DNA of 64,000 bases from Bacillota bacterium (GTDB lineage Bacteria > Bacillota > Clostridia > Lutisporales > Lutisporaceae): the NCBI GenBank assembly GCA_022706825.1, contig JAKJBU010000001.1, positions 61,732-125,731 on the forward strand, given 5' to 3'. Positions 45,945-55,054 of this stretch are shown here, one piece after another. Positions within the stretch are counted from its first letter, which is position 1. Each line of letters begins with the position of its first letter. The notes below the pieces were generated by a model, which had not been told where the DNA came from, did not search any database, and worked only from the letters and a program-made list of their open reading frames with translations. Position numbers and translations under genes: made by a program.

Positions 45945-45950
45945 TATAAT
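45945..45950 (+). promoter_or_regulatory. -10 box of the Mn-riboswitch transcript
   Basis: TATAAT at 45945-45950 lies just upstream of the yybP-ykoY aptamer. No strong -35 is seen at 17 bp. A TTGACA further upstream (45897) is too distant to pair with it. Confidence 0.45.
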
Positions 45951-45964
45951 AGGAGCGAGTTATG

Positions 45965-46124
45965 TGAAATCTTTCTGTTAAAGGGGAGTAACTGCCTGAT
46001 AAAGGTGATTTAAGTCAACAACCGGCAGTTGGTGCACTGCCTGGCTTAATCCTTTGACGATTCAAAGAGTAAGACCTTTAGCATAATTTTATCTGCTATG
46101 ATAAAATTTTGCTAAAGGTTTTTT
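45965..46124 (+). promoter_or_regulatory. yybP-ykoY manganese riboswitch with terminator
   Basis: A leader of about 160 nt containing AAAGGGGAGTAAC at about 45980, the conserved yybP-ykoY core, and the 3' part 'GAGTAAGACCTTTAG' near 46066. The P1 3' arm merges into a strong intrinsic terminator (46075-46124; CCTTTAGCA/TGCTAAAGG with seven T residues after it). yybP-ykoY RNAs bind Mn2+ and turn on Mn export genes. The gene directly downstream is a P-type cation ATPase, as expected. Expression is predicted to rise with Mn2+ through an antiterminator form. Confidence 0.88.
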
Positions 46125-46185
46125 TAAAGCATAGCAAGAGAGTATAACCCTTTTCAATATTTATACGAGTGGAGCGTGAAGCAAA

Positions 46186-48843
46186 ATGTGGTTTTCAAAA
46201 TCCCGGGAAGAAGTGCTGAGGGAATTTGATGTCAGTCATGCCGTCGGCCTTTCAGGTGAAGAAGCTTTGAAAAGGCTGGAAAAGTTCGGCGAAAACAAGT
46301 TAAAAGGGAAACCGAAAAAAAGCCTGCTTTCCTTATTTCTGGGACAACTTAGGGACATGCTGATATACATACTTCTGGCAGCATCAGTAATTACAATTCT
46401 CATAGGCGAATATGTAGATGCAATTATCATTCTTATGGTTGTCGTGTTGAATGCAGTAATAGGAGTTATACAGGAATATAAGGCCGAAAAAGCAATTGAA
46501 GCACTTCAGAAGATGACTACTCCCAAAGCCCTTGTCAGGCGTGACGGTGAAGTGAAAGAAATCAACTCAGAAGAACTGGTTCCCGGCGACATAGTCGTTA
46601 TTGACGCCGGAAGATATATTCCTGCTGACCTAAGGCTTCTTGAAAGCGTAAATCTGCAAATAGAAGAATCAGCACTTACAGGAGAGTCTGTTCCTGTAGA
46701 TAAGAATGCAAATGCTTTATTTGACAATCCAAAGGCTCCCTTGGGTGATTTGTCGAACATGGCATTCATGTCCACACTGTCTACTTACGGCAGAGGTGAG
46801 GGTGTTGTCGTTGCTACGGCCATGGAAACAGAGATAGGAAAAATAGCAAAAATACTTGACGAAGACAGCGATGAAATGACACCTCTCCAGAAAAGGCTTG
46901 ATGAACTGGGAAGAATACTTGGTTTTTTGTGCATAGGAATATGTGCCCTTATATTCATAGTTTCGCTTATACAAAAAAGAGAACTTTTTGAGATGTTCCT
47001 GACGGCAATAAGCCTTGCAGTTGCTGCAATTCCGGAAGGCCTGGCGGCAATAGTGGCCATAGTGCTGGCTATTGGGGTTACACGGATGTCCAAAATAAAT
47101 GCTATAGTCAAAAAACTCCCTGCAGTGGAAACTCTAGGTTGTGTTAATATAATCTGTTCCGATAAAACAGGAACTCTTACACAAAACAAAATGACGGTTG
47201 TTAAACACTATACCCTGAATAATTTGAAGGAATTACCCGCCGCCCAGACTGCTTTCGAAGCAGTTGGGGATGAGTCGGAATTGATCAAATCCTTTGTTTT
47301 ATGCTCGGATGCCACCTATGAAAACGGCTTAGGAACCGGAGACCCTACCGAAATAGCCCTGGTTGTAATGGGTGATAAATATAACCTGTCGAAGACAAGC
47401 TTGAATGAAAAACATAATAGAGTGGGAGAAAAACCCTTTGACTCGGAAAGAAAGCTGATGTCAACCTTGAATAAGGAAGGAAACGGTTACAGAGTACATA
47501 CAAAAGGTGCATTGGATAATATACTGAAAATATCAACAAGTGCCCTGGTAAACGGAAAGATTGTCCCTTTAACCGATGAAATGAAAGCCGATTACATGAA
47601 AGTCGCCGAAGAAATGTCCGATGAGGCTTTAAGAGTACTTGGAGCGGCATTTAAAGATACCCACTGTATAATAACACCTGAGGAAATGGAAAAAGACTTG
47701 ACGGTAATAGGCTTTGTCGGAATGATAGATCCTCCGAGGCTGGAAGTCAAGGATTCCATAAGGGAAGCAAAAACTGCCGGCATTACATCGATAATGATAA
47801 CCGGAGACCATAAAAATACCGCGGTTGCAATTGCAAAGGAACTGGGGATTGTCGATTCAAGAGAGCAAAGCATGACAGGCTCGGAAATTGATGAACTGTC
47901 AGATGAGGAATTTGCAGAGAGAATAGGCAGCTACAGAGTATTCGCAAGAGTATCGCCGGAACATAAGGTCAAGATAGTCAAGGCATTCAAATCCCACGGC
48001 AACATAGTATCCATGACCGGTGACGGCGTTAATGACGCTCCTTCCCTGAAATATGCGGATATCGGTGTTGCAATGGGCATAACCGGAACTGACGTGGCTA
48101 AGGGTGCCAGTGATATGATATTGACTGATGACAACTTCACAACTATAGTTCATGCAATAGAAGAAGGCAGAAATATTTATAACAATATCAAGAAATCCGT
48201 AATATTCCTGCTGTCCTGCAATCTTGGAGAAGTCCTTACAATATTTGCATCCATTTTATTCTTCTGGCCGGTACCATTGCTGCCGACCCAAATTCTCTGG
48301 ATGAACCTTATTACCGATACTTTACCGGCTATTGCACTTGGTGTGGACCCCGGAGACAAGGACGTCATGAAGAAAAAACCCAGAGATTCCAAAGAAAGCT
48401 TCTTTGCAAGAGGCGCAGGCGTAAAAGCAATTACCGGCGGTTTACTCATAGGTATACTTACTTTGGCAGCCTTTTATTTCGGGCTCCATGAATTCGGATA
48501 CAGCCTGGGTTCAGGTGAAATACCCGAAGAAGTACTGACTTATGCCAGGACAATGTCCTTTGTTGTAATTGTTGCTTCACAGCTGTTCTTCTCTCTTTCA
48601 ATGAGGAATGCAACGAAATCCATATTCCAAATTGGATTCTTCACAAATATGAAGCTGATAGGTGCAATTATTGTAGGTTTTATCCTGCAGTTCGGAGTAA
48701 TAACAATACCGGTTTTTGCAAGGGCATTTAAAGTCCACACCTTAAACTTGTATGATTGGAGCCTGGTAATTGCATTTGCTCTGGTTCCGTTCCTGGTAAA
48801 CGAGTTATTGAAAGTATTCACGAAAGCTGTTTACAAAGAATAA
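46186..48843 (+). CDS. P-type cation (Ca2+/Mn2+) exporting ATPase
   Basis: An 885-residue P2-type ATPase with about ten transmembrane helices. Motifs in order are the N-terminal cation-ATPase domain, TGES (LTGESVPVD), PEGL in M4 (AAIPEGLAAIVAIVLA), the phosphorylation site DKTGTLTQNKM, the KGA nucleotide-binding motif (HTKGALDN), MITGDH and the hinge MTGDGVNDAPSLK. The M4 PEGL and overall pattern match SERCA/PMR1-like pumps that move Ca2+ or Mn2+. Control by an upstream yybP-ykoY riboswitch favours Mn2+ efflux as its main task. Confidence 0.92.
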   Translation: MWFSKSREEVLREFDVSHAVGLSGEEALKRLEKFGENKLKGKPKKSLLSLFLGQLRDMLIYILLAASVITILIGEYVDAIIILMVVVLNAVIGVIQEYKAEKAIEALQKMTTPKALVRRDGEVKEINSEELVPGDIVVIDAGRYIPADLRLLESVNLQIEESALTGESVPVDKNANALFDNPKAPLGDLSNMAFMSTLSTYGRGEGVVVATAMETEIGKIAKILDEDSDEMTPLQKRLDELGRILGFLCIGICALIFIVSLIQKRELFEMFLTAISLAVAAIPEGLAAIVAIVLAIGVTRMSKINAIVKKLPAVETLGCVNIICSDKTGTLTQNKMTVVKHYTLNNLKELPAAQTAFEAVGDESELIKSFVLCSDATYENGLGTGDPTEIALVVMGDKYNLSKTSLNEKHNRVGEKPFDSERKLMSTLNKEGNGYRVHTKGALDNILKISTSALVNGKIVPLTDEMKADYMKVAEEMSDEALRVLGAAFKDTHCIITPEEMEKDLTVIGFVGMIDPPRLEVKDSIREAKTAGITSIMITGDHKNTAVAIAKELGIVDSREQSMTGSEIDELSDEEFAERIGSYRVFARVSPEHKVKIVKAFKSHGNIVSMTGDGVNDAPSLKYADIGVAMGITGTDVAKGASDMILTDDNFTTIVHAIEEGRNIYNNIKKSVIFLLSCNLGEVLTIFASILFFWPVPLLPTQILWMNLITDTLPAIALGVDPGDKDVMKKKPRDSKESFFARGAGVKAITGGLLIGILTLAAFYFGLHEFGYSLGSGEIPEEVLTYARTMSFVVIVASQLFFSLSMRNATKSIFQIGFFTNMKLIGAIIVGFILQFGVITIPVFARAFKVHTLNLYDWSLVIAFALVPFLVNELLKVFTKAVYKE

Positions 48844-48862
48844 TAACTGACATACTCTTCCA

Positions 48863-48889
48863 ACACCTAACTTCGGTTAGGTGTTTTTT
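48863..48889 (+). terminator. Intrinsic terminator after P-type ATPase
   Basis: AACACCTAAC / GTTAGGTGTT around a stable TTCG tetraloop, followed by TTTT, 20 bp after the ATPase stop codon. Confidence 0.9.
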
Positions 48890-49006
48890 GCTTATACCGC
48901 AATATACATAAATAAATCAGCAATCTGAATAATATCGATTGTTCCGGCAGGTTCTATACTGTTATTAGGAAATATCCTATTAAACTGTATAGTTGGAGGT
49001 GTAAAT

Positions 49007-49629
49007 GTGTACAAACAAGCAAAAGCACTTGTTTCGGTGCTTCTCATCTCTGCTTTGATGTTTGCGCCGATACAGCCCGCAGCAGTCCTTCATGCAGATA
49101 TGCCCAATCAGGCAGCTTTGACTCAGGATAACGGGCCCCTCATAGGGCTTGACAGCATGCTTAATGAGTTTAACTCAGAAAAACTGCCTTTTGTAGGGGA
49201 CAGAAGCGGGCCCATAGGAAAGTTTACGAATACAAAGGCAGTGCTTAAGGAAAATGTTCATATAACTTTACCCAATGCATTGAGTACTATAGCACCGGGG
49301 AAGAAGGCATCCTGTTCAACCCTGATGCTGTGCTGACCATAGAAGGAGCAAGCAAGATCGTCCATAATGCAGTGTCAATCCTTCTGGGTAATGCTGCAAT
49401 CAATAAGGCATCCACAGGCAGCAGAACCTTTGCGAATAAAACTGACATATCTCCGGATGCCGCGGAAGCAGTGGAGTCAATGGCTGCAATTGGTTTGTAC
49501 GAAGGCTTTGCAGGCACTTACTTCAAGCCGAAATCCAGAATGACAATGGAACAGGCAGCGGTAATGCTCAACAATATGATAAAAAAGAAGGAAGCGGGAA
49601 ATAGTCTGCTTCTTAATATTGCCCGATAA
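49007..49629 (+). pseudogene. Frameshifted SLH-like secreted protein
   Basis: GTG 49007 (GGAGGTG RBS) opens a signal peptide (LVSVLLISALMFAPIQPAAVLHA) and a short mature part that stops at 49336. The next frame continues with 'EEGILFNPDAVLTIEGASKIVHNAV' and an SLH-like repeat 'AIGLYEGFAGTYFKPKSRMTMEQAAVML' up to 49629. The frames join at the CGGGGAAG run near 49297 if one G is added. The whole would be about 207 residues. It may be a genuine frameshift mutation or a homopolymer sequencing error. An imperfect 39-bp inverted repeat (48954-48992) lies in its leader. Confidence 0.7.
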
Positions 49630-49676
49630 GCATGAGATGAGTTTATTGATATAATCTTTTGTAAGAGAGTGAGATT

Positions 49677-50577
49677 ATGGAAGACTTTTTGCTGGCACTA
49701 AAACCAACTTTTCCTGATGTGCAAATGAATAAGTCCCAAGTATATCCATGCACAAATCTGGCGGTCATAGAAACCTCCTATATAATGCTGGAGGAATGCG
49801 CATGCAATCAATTCCATTATATAATTTCCATGAAACAGTCACCCTTGGTCAGAATGGAGAATAAACTGCATATATTAAAAGAAAAAAACGTTTTCCCATG
49901 CAATCCTATGCAGAGCCATCGAATAGAAGATACGGGCACTATCGATTTCAAGGCTTTTATTCTCTATTTCGAAAATACATTTCTTGAAACAATGGCGGAA
50001 GAGCTGTTCGGCAATAGAAATCTGGTGCTGAAAAATAATTGTTTTGAACTCAGTCCGGAGCTTAGGGAGTTGATATATATATACATCCGCGAATGCCGTG
50101 CAAAGCAGCCGGGCTGCTCCATGATGCTTGAAAGCCTTTCCGTACAGGCTGCTATTCTCCTTTTGAGGGAGAGCTATCACAATCTTTCCTTTTTCATCCT
50201 ATTACCCTCGGGAATACCATGACAACAAATGTATAAAAAATGTTATAGAGTATATCACCGATAATTTTCAAAATAAAATATCCCTTTCCGATTTAGCCTA
50301 TGAAACCCATTACAGTCAATATCATCTGTTAAGGCTATTCAAACAGTATACGGGAAAAACACCCTTTGAATTTCTGCTTGATTTGAAAATTGAGAAAGCA
50401 AAAGACTTGCTGCAAAGCACAGGTTTTTCAATAGAGCAAATTTGTGATTTATGCGGCTTCAGCAGTTTGAGCTATTTCTCTCAGATTTTCAAGAAAAAAA
50501 CAGGCCTTACCCCTACACAGTTTAAAGGCCAATACAATCATTCATCCAAGCTGTTCTTCTTTAAAGGGAAAGAATAA
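49677..50577 (+). pseudogene. Frameshifted AraC-family regulator
   Basis: ATG 49677 starts a 181-codon frame ending at 50222. The +1 frame then carries a full AraC DNA-binding domain from about 50200 to 50577: 'ISLSDLAYETHYSQYHLLRLFKQYTGKTPFEFLLDLKIEKAKDLL' and 'SIEQICDLCGFSSLSYFSQIFKKKTGLTPTQFK'. The break falls in the run TTTCCTTTTTCATCC near 50190. The repaired protein would be about 300 residues. The N-terminal sensing half is not assigned to a ligand family. It lies immediately after the broken SLH gene, which may have been its target. Confidence 0.8.
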
Positions 50578-50592
50578 CGGTTTTGTTCAGGA

Positions 50593-51033
50593 CTACTCAA
50601 TATCCTTATCCGCCTGCTTTTCACTTATCTTAAATAAAGTATGCTGGCAGGCAATCCAAACTGCCAAGAAAATAATTGCCTGAAGTACGAGCTTTGATAC
50701 ATCCTTTCCATTAGTCAGATCATAGTCCATTATCAGTATCTGAACCGTTGAAAACACTATGGTTCCTGTCAATGCACCTATTAATACGGTTTTTTTCTGT
50801 GTGCTTCTGCTCCTGTAGGTATAGTAAAACCCCTGCAGTATATTGCTGACAACAACATATATGGAAATGCCGACAGTAAGAAGGAATATATCGGCATATT
50901 CCCTGATATCCTGATGAAGCATGAACTGCCTGTAAAGCAGTATGCCCCATAATGCCAGAAAGCAGATTCCGAATGCACTTGAGTTTATCTTCCTTTTGCC
51001 GGCTATGATTCTTTCATCTATAATCTTTCCCAT
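50593..51033 (-). CDS. Four-TM membrane protein paired with XRE regulator (DUF6773-like)
   Basis: A 146-residue integral membrane protein with four hydrophobic segments (SAFGICFLALWGILLY; IFLLTVGISIYVVVSNIL; TVLIGALTGTIVFSTVQIL; LVLQAIIFLAVWIAC) after a basic cytosolic start. It resembles the DUF6773 family, which is nearly always encoded with a small XRE regulator, as here (3-nt gap). The role is unknown; such pairs may sense membrane state or act like an anti-regulator system. The XRE gene comes first in the operon. Confidence 0.75.
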   Translation of the reverse strand: MGKIIDERIIAGKRKINSSAFGICFLALWGILLYRQFMLHQDIREYADIFLLTVGISIYVVVSNILQGFYYTYRSRSTQKKTVLIGALTGTIVFSTVQILIMDYDLTNGKDVSKLVLQAIIFLAVWIACQHTLFKISEKQADKDIE

Positions 51034-51036
51034 AAA

Positions 51037-51237
51037 CTAATCCTCCCAGAAAATATCGTCTAAAGTCTTGTTCAGCTCTTTGCATATTGCTATGCACAGT
51101 TTTATTGTAGGATTGTACTTGCCGGCTTCGATAAGACCTATAGTCTGCCTGGTAACACCTATCTTATCTGCCAGCTGCTCCTGCGTCAGATCTCTCTCTA
51201 TCCTTGCCAGTTTCAGCTTATTGTTTTTATCTCCCAA
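51037..51237 (-). CDS. Small XRE-family HTH regulator
   Basis: A 66-residue single-domain helix-turn-helix protein: 'LARIERDLTQEQLADKIGVTRQTIGLIEAGKYNPTIKLCIAICKELNKTLDDIFWED'. It is the standard short clostridial YozG-type regulator with no sensor domain. It heads a two-gene operon with a membrane protein and probably autoregulates it. Confidence 0.9.
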   Translation of the reverse strand: MGDKNNKLKLARIERDLTQEQLADKIGVTRQTIGLIEAGKYNPTIKLCIAICKELNKTLDDIFWED

Positions 51238-51330
51238 AGCATCACCCTCTTACTCCGATTGTAATATATATATTGCATGATGTCAACTATATTTTGCATT
51301 TCGGTTTGCATTAAGGTATGAAACTGTAAA

Positions 51331-51358
51331 AGCAGAAGGGACAGTTCCTTCTGCTTTC
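51331..51358 (-). terminator. Hairpin after the DUF2935 pseudogene
   Basis: AAAGCAGAAGG / CCTTCTGCTTT with a 6-nt loop. The A-rich left arm gives a U-rich end on the minus strand. Probably the old terminator of the DUF2935 gene. Confidence 0.55.
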
Positions 51359-51398
51359 AAATAACCTGCTTGTCTGATGCCCGTTATGTACTTGCTGC

Positions 51399-52155
51399 TT
51401 ACTTGCTTACAGGCATACTTGCATATTTCTTAAGAAGCCTCAAATAATGGTTTGCCTCTCTGACTACATGATCGCCCAAAAGCGGATAGGCAATCGATCT
51501 GATAGTACAGTTAATCAAACCTTGTGTCCCTTGCCTTTTAAAATCCCTGATGTCTTTTGTTCCAGAATATCTCCTCTTCAATAGCATCATCTATTGTATT
51601 TGATGAATTTTTCCGCTGCAATCGCATCAAGCTTCTTATATAAAATTTTGCTTCTCTCAGAATATGATCCAGAAGCAATGGGTAATTATTAGTAAATAGT
51701 CTGCAGGCTAAAACATCGCGGAGCAACCTTGCTTTGTAATTTGCCAATGCGCGGGTCGAAGCTAAGGCTTGCTGGTTCAGCATATAAACATCCTGCAGCA
51801 AAACCGGATCAATACTGGGTTCCTCCTCATTTGCGAAGGCTAATTCCGCTTTGGTAATTCTGCTGTTAATACTTATCCCTGTATAGAATTCGGTTTCCTT
51901 CTCCGCCTGCAGGGTTAGGTCCGTAACCAATTCCCCGGAAGCGGTTACATCTTCACTAAGTATACCATCCGAAAGCTCAATTGCCTTTATCAGAAGATTG
52001 CTGAAAAGAATTTTGAAAGCCTCCGCCTCTTCTGCCGGTTCTCTATTTTTTGCAGTAAAAGCCGCTTCTATAAATATTGAGTGCTCTTTTGCTATTCTCA
52101 TAAAAAATAAGTTTAACTCCAGTGATTCTCTTATATATTCAAGATTAGACAGCAT
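51399..52155 (-). pseudogene. DUF2935 protein gene with internal deletion and frameshift
   Basis: The first frame (52155 to 51538) encodes the N-terminal four-helix half of DUF2935 (LEYIRESLELNLFFMRIAKEHSIFIEAAF ... NNYPLLLDHILREAKFYIRSL) and the beginning of the second half (EEEIFWNK). It then shifts. The other frame supplies the family's last segment (DIRDFKRQGTQGLINCTIRSIAYPLLGDHVVREANHYLRLLKKYA). About 80-90 residues normally between these, including the second 'EHA.FIRGLL' helix, are missing. Intact DUF2935 proteins (about 260-270 residues) are clostridial helical-bundle proteins of unknown function. Confidence 0.75.
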
Positions 52156-52240
52156 ATATTACCAACTCCTTTAAAAATAAGTATTCACGATATATATATC
52201 ATACGACGCGCGCATTAGTAATGAACTCAATATAATTTAA

Positions 52241-52268
52241 AAGGCAGGCACTTTAGAGTACCTACCTT
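52241..52268 (-). terminator. Hairpin at the end of the molybdenum operon
   Basis: Read on the minus strand, AAGGTAGGTACT / AGTGCCTGCCTT followed by TTAAATTATA, a likely terminator of the operon that ends at 52373. A related palindrome lies at 63480-63507, on the other side of the same gene set. Confidence 0.5.
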
Positions 52269-52372
52269 AAATTGGTTAATATATGCAGTTTTTTAGTACA
52301 GATGACAATATTGCCGCATTAACTGTGTCTTCTTTCTTCTTGATTGATTCTTAAGTTTTTGAAGTGACTCTT

Positions 52373-53464
52373 TCATACAGTTTGTTTCTTTAAAAGTTCA
52401 TTAGGAACTATACTAAATCCTAAAGCATTTTCAAAAAGCCGCAGTATGCCTAATGAAGTTTGGTAGTTTTCTTCCAACGCCTGCAAAGCCCCGGGTTTAT
52501 CGTGAAATTCCCTCCGCTTGTTCTCAAAGCGCTGCTCCAGAGTTGCAATTTCTCCGCCTATAAAAAATTTATCCGCAAGGTATACAATAGTAACCTCAGA
52601 TATTTTGTCTTCCTGCTCCGGTAACAGCTTCATGTGCTGACTCACAATTTCGGCAAGAAGAGGATGCCCGATTTTTTCCAAGTGCTCAGCTCCGGCACAT
52701 GCATGATTTGGCTGCGCCCTTGATATATCGTGAAGCAAGGCGGCAAGCTCAATCCGGTGCAAATCAAGTGAGTATCCGAGGCTGATTAGTTTTTCTCCCA
52801 AGCTTACTGCCAACTGTGCAACCAAAGCCGAGTGTCTGCGGATATCCTCCGGCACGGTATCATCTGCCAGCAGCTTTATTAGCTCATAGTCCCGGGGGCT
52901 GTCTGCGTCCAGTGTTATCCCAATGTCCGGAAGCTCCATTGCTTCTTTTGGCCCCTTATAATTTTCGATAACCCCCCTCAAGCCGTTCTCCCCGTCATAA
53001 GAAAGAACGGCAGGAACAACACTGCTTTTAATTAATATTGGATGCCCCTGCCTTCCGCATCTTTGCGGCAATAAGATATCGCAGCCGCTTATACTCATTT
53101 GTTCCATCATTGCGTCAAGGCTTTGCTTCGAAAAAAGCGGTACGTCCCCGGGGAGAAAAAAGAATTGTTCGGCCTTGTCCTGAATATACTCAAAACCTAT
53201 ACAAGCCGAATAAAACATATCTGTACGCTCATAGTTCCCATTATAAAGGCATATCACATCAAATCCGGTCAAATATTCCTTCAAACGTTCCGCAAACTTG
53301 CCTGATATGACAACAATTGGTGATACTCCTGCCGATTTCAGGGTATTGATTACCCTGCCGATTAATGTTGTACCGGCAAGCGGAAGCAGCGGCTTAAAGT
53401 CATTCATCCTGGAGGACATTCCCGCCGCTGCTATCACCGCTCCGCACTTTATTTTACTATTCAA
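52373..53464 (-). CDS. MocA-like nucleotidyltransferase fused to HD domain (DVU_1551-like)
   Basis: A 363-residue fusion. The N-terminal half (1-200) is a MobA/MocA-type NTP transferase (VIAAAGMSSRMNDFKPLLPLAG; FFFLPGDVPLF; QGHPILI) of the kind that adds CMP or GMP to molybdopterin. The second half (about 215-340) is an HD phosphohydrolase-like domain (LAALLHDISRAQPNHACAGAEHL). From memory this matches the protein encoded beside the aldehyde oxidoreductase of Desulfovibrio vulgaris. It fits maturation of the cytosine-dinucleotide form of the cofactor used by the hydroxylase upstream. TTG start 1 nt after the PpnP stop; last gene of the operon. Confidence 0.82.
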   Translation of the reverse strand: MNSKIKCGAVIAAAGMSSRMNDFKPLLPLAGTTLIGRVINTLKSAGVSPIVVISGKFAERLKEYLTGFDVICLYNGNYERTDMFYSACIGFEYIQDKAEQFFFLPGDVPLFSKQSLDAMMEQMSISGCDILLPQRCGRQGHPILIKSSVVPAVLSYDGENGLRGVIENYKGPKEAMELPDIGITLDADSPRDYELIKLLADDTVPEDIRRHSALVAQLAVSLGEKLISLGYSLDLHRIELAALLHDISRAQPNHACAGAEHLEKIGHPLLAEIVSQHMKLLPEQEDKISEVTIVYLADKFFIGGEIATLEQRFENKRREFHDKPGALQALEENYQTSLGILRLFENALGFSIVPNELLKKQTV

Positions 53465-53465
53465 A

Positions 53466-53777
53466 CTACTCTTTGTATGAGCAGCAATAATCCGCCACTG
53501 TCTTTAAAATCAGTTTGAATTTGGAGTTGGCAGGAACAATAAAGCTATCGCCTTCTTTATAGGTTTTGAATACTTTTTCACCGGGCAGGCAAACATCCAT
53601 CTCACCGCCAAGAACCTCCATAAGTTCCTCAGCGTTTGTGCCGAATTCATATTCGCCGGGGAGCATGACCCCCAGAGTCTTCCTCTCTCCGTTTGCGGTA
53701 AATATTGTTCTGCTGCTTACCTTCCCGTCGAAATAGATATTGGCCTTTTTTACGATAGTCGCATTTTTGAATTCCAT
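53466..53777 (-). CDS. ppnP: Pyrimidine/purine nucleoside phosphorylase PpnP-like
   Basis: A 103-residue single-domain cupin of the PpnP (YaiE, DUF1255) family, which phosphorolyses several nucleosides to base and ribose-1-phosphate. Evidence is '[53 protein letters not shown]' and '[14 protein letters not shown]', with the family's YEFGT and PANS motifs. RBS TAAAGGAGG precedes ATG 53777. Its presence among molybdenum hydroxylase genes suggests supply or salvage of a purine-type substrate or nucleotide, but this is inference. Confidence 0.88.
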   Translation of the reverse strand: MEFKNATIVKKANIYFDGKVSSRTIFTANGERKTLGVMLPGEYEFGTNAEELMEVLGGEMDVCLPGEKVFKTYKEGDSFIVPANSKFKLILKTVADYCCSYKE

Positions 53778-53818
53778 TTTTTACCCTCCTTTAATTAGTT
53801 ATTATTTTTATATTAATA

Positions 53819-55054
53819 CTATTCCAGGCAAATGTTGCGTTTCCCTGCGCCTGTAAAAGGAACAACAGTGCCGTATTCCACCTTTATATCACAGGGCAGT
53901 TTTTCCCTCAAAAGCTCAGCATCCAATTGGGATTTTGTGTCTGCTGTAAGGAGAAGGCTGTTGCGGCCCACAAGCCTTGCGCTGTAATTCCTGAGACCGG
54001 GAATTGCAAACATGATTTCGTCCAAATCATGAATGTTGATTGATTTCCCATTCTCCAGCCGGATGATATTGGCGCTGCGCCCCCTGACCTTGTCCAACCG
54101 CGGTAATATACCCCCGCACGGGCATGGTTTTGTCAGTATTCTTGCGATATCTCCCGTGCGGTATCTGATTAAAGGCATAGCTTCGTTTCGCAGTGTAGTA
54201 AGCACCACTTCCCCCAATTTTCCCGCATTCAACTGCTTGCCCGTTATGCTGTCTACAATTTCAATAAGCAGGTCTGCATCCCTTAAATGATATCCTTCAC
54301 CCGCCTCACACTGCACACCGCCGCCGAATCCCGTTTCTGTCATGCCGTAATGAGTAAACACTTTGCAATGCCATGTTTCTTCAAGGTATCTAATGACGCT
54401 CTCCGGTACATAGTCTGCACTTAACAGTACACTTTCAGGCCGGAGTCTGTCATCTGTACGGCACAGATACATGATTTCCGCCGGTACACCTACAAGGCAG
54501 TCGTAACCTTTCGCCGCCTCCAATGCTGCCGCCGCGTCCTTTACATTGCCGTGAATATCAGAGGAGACTCCGATCCGTTTCAGGGCTTTCTCAAGCAAAT
54601 CGGCAATACTGTTCTCCGTCCGGCTGGACATCATTATTAAAACAGATTGCCCGCTGTGAACCATGGTTGACATGCCGCAGGCGAAGAAATCTATTGTCCG
54701 CTCCAGGTCATTTTCACTAAAATATATCCTTTTGGGGCTTCCCTGGCTGCCGGAAGTGGAAAGTGAGGTAATCCGCGTAATCTCCCGGGTTGGTACGCAA
54801 ACAAAGGCTTTTGGGTCTTCATTGATATCTTCAGGATAAGTAAAGGGTATATCCTGCATATCCCGTAAAGTTTTGATACCGGATATATCGATTTCCTTCA
54901 ACTTCTTGCAATAATAATCGCAGTTATTACGGGCATATTCAACGGCTTCTCTTACCCTATCCAATTGCCAGGCCATCAGTGTCTGCAGCGAAAGCTTTTC
55001 CTTCAGGCCGGTGCGTTCCGCTGCCCATTGCTGAACCGGTGAAATCAAAGTCAT
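53819..55054 (-). CDS. AMP-forming CoA ligase-like protein (DVU_1553-like)
   Basis: A 411-residue ANL-superfamily protein similar to phenylacetate-CoA ligase and LuxE acyl-protein synthetase. It shows 'SLSTSGSQGSPKRIYFSENDLERT' (the phosphate loop), 'VFTHYGMTETGFGGGVQCEAGEGYHLRDADLLIEIVD', 'VLTTLRNEAMPLIRYRTGDIA' and 'PCPCGGILPRLDKVRGR'. Such enzymes adenylate a carboxylate; the substrate is unknown. The start at 55054 gives an ATGA overlap with the methyltransferase stop, preferred over 55090. A homologue sits in the Desulfovibrio aldehyde oxidoreductase gene set as I recall. Confidence 0.85.
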   Translation of the reverse strand: MTLISPVQQWAAERTGLKEKLSLQTLMAWQLDRVREAVEYARNNCDYYCKKLKEIDISGIKTLRDMQDIPFTYPEDINEDPKAFVCVPTREITRITSLSTSGSQGSPKRIYFSENDLERTIDFFACGMSTMVHSGQSVLIMMSSRTENSIADLLEKALKRIGVSSDIHGNVKDAAAALEAAKGYDCLVGVPAEIMYLCRTDDRLRPESVLLSADYVPESVIRYLEETWHCKVFTHYGMTETGFGGGVQCEAGEGYHLRDADLLIEIVDSITGKQLNAGKLGEVVLTTLRNEAMPLIRYRTGDIARILTKPCPCGGILPRLDKVRGRSANIIRLENGKSINIHDLDEIMFAIPGLRNYSARLVGRNSLLLTADTKSQLDAELLREKLPCDIKVEYGTVVPFTGAGKRNICLE

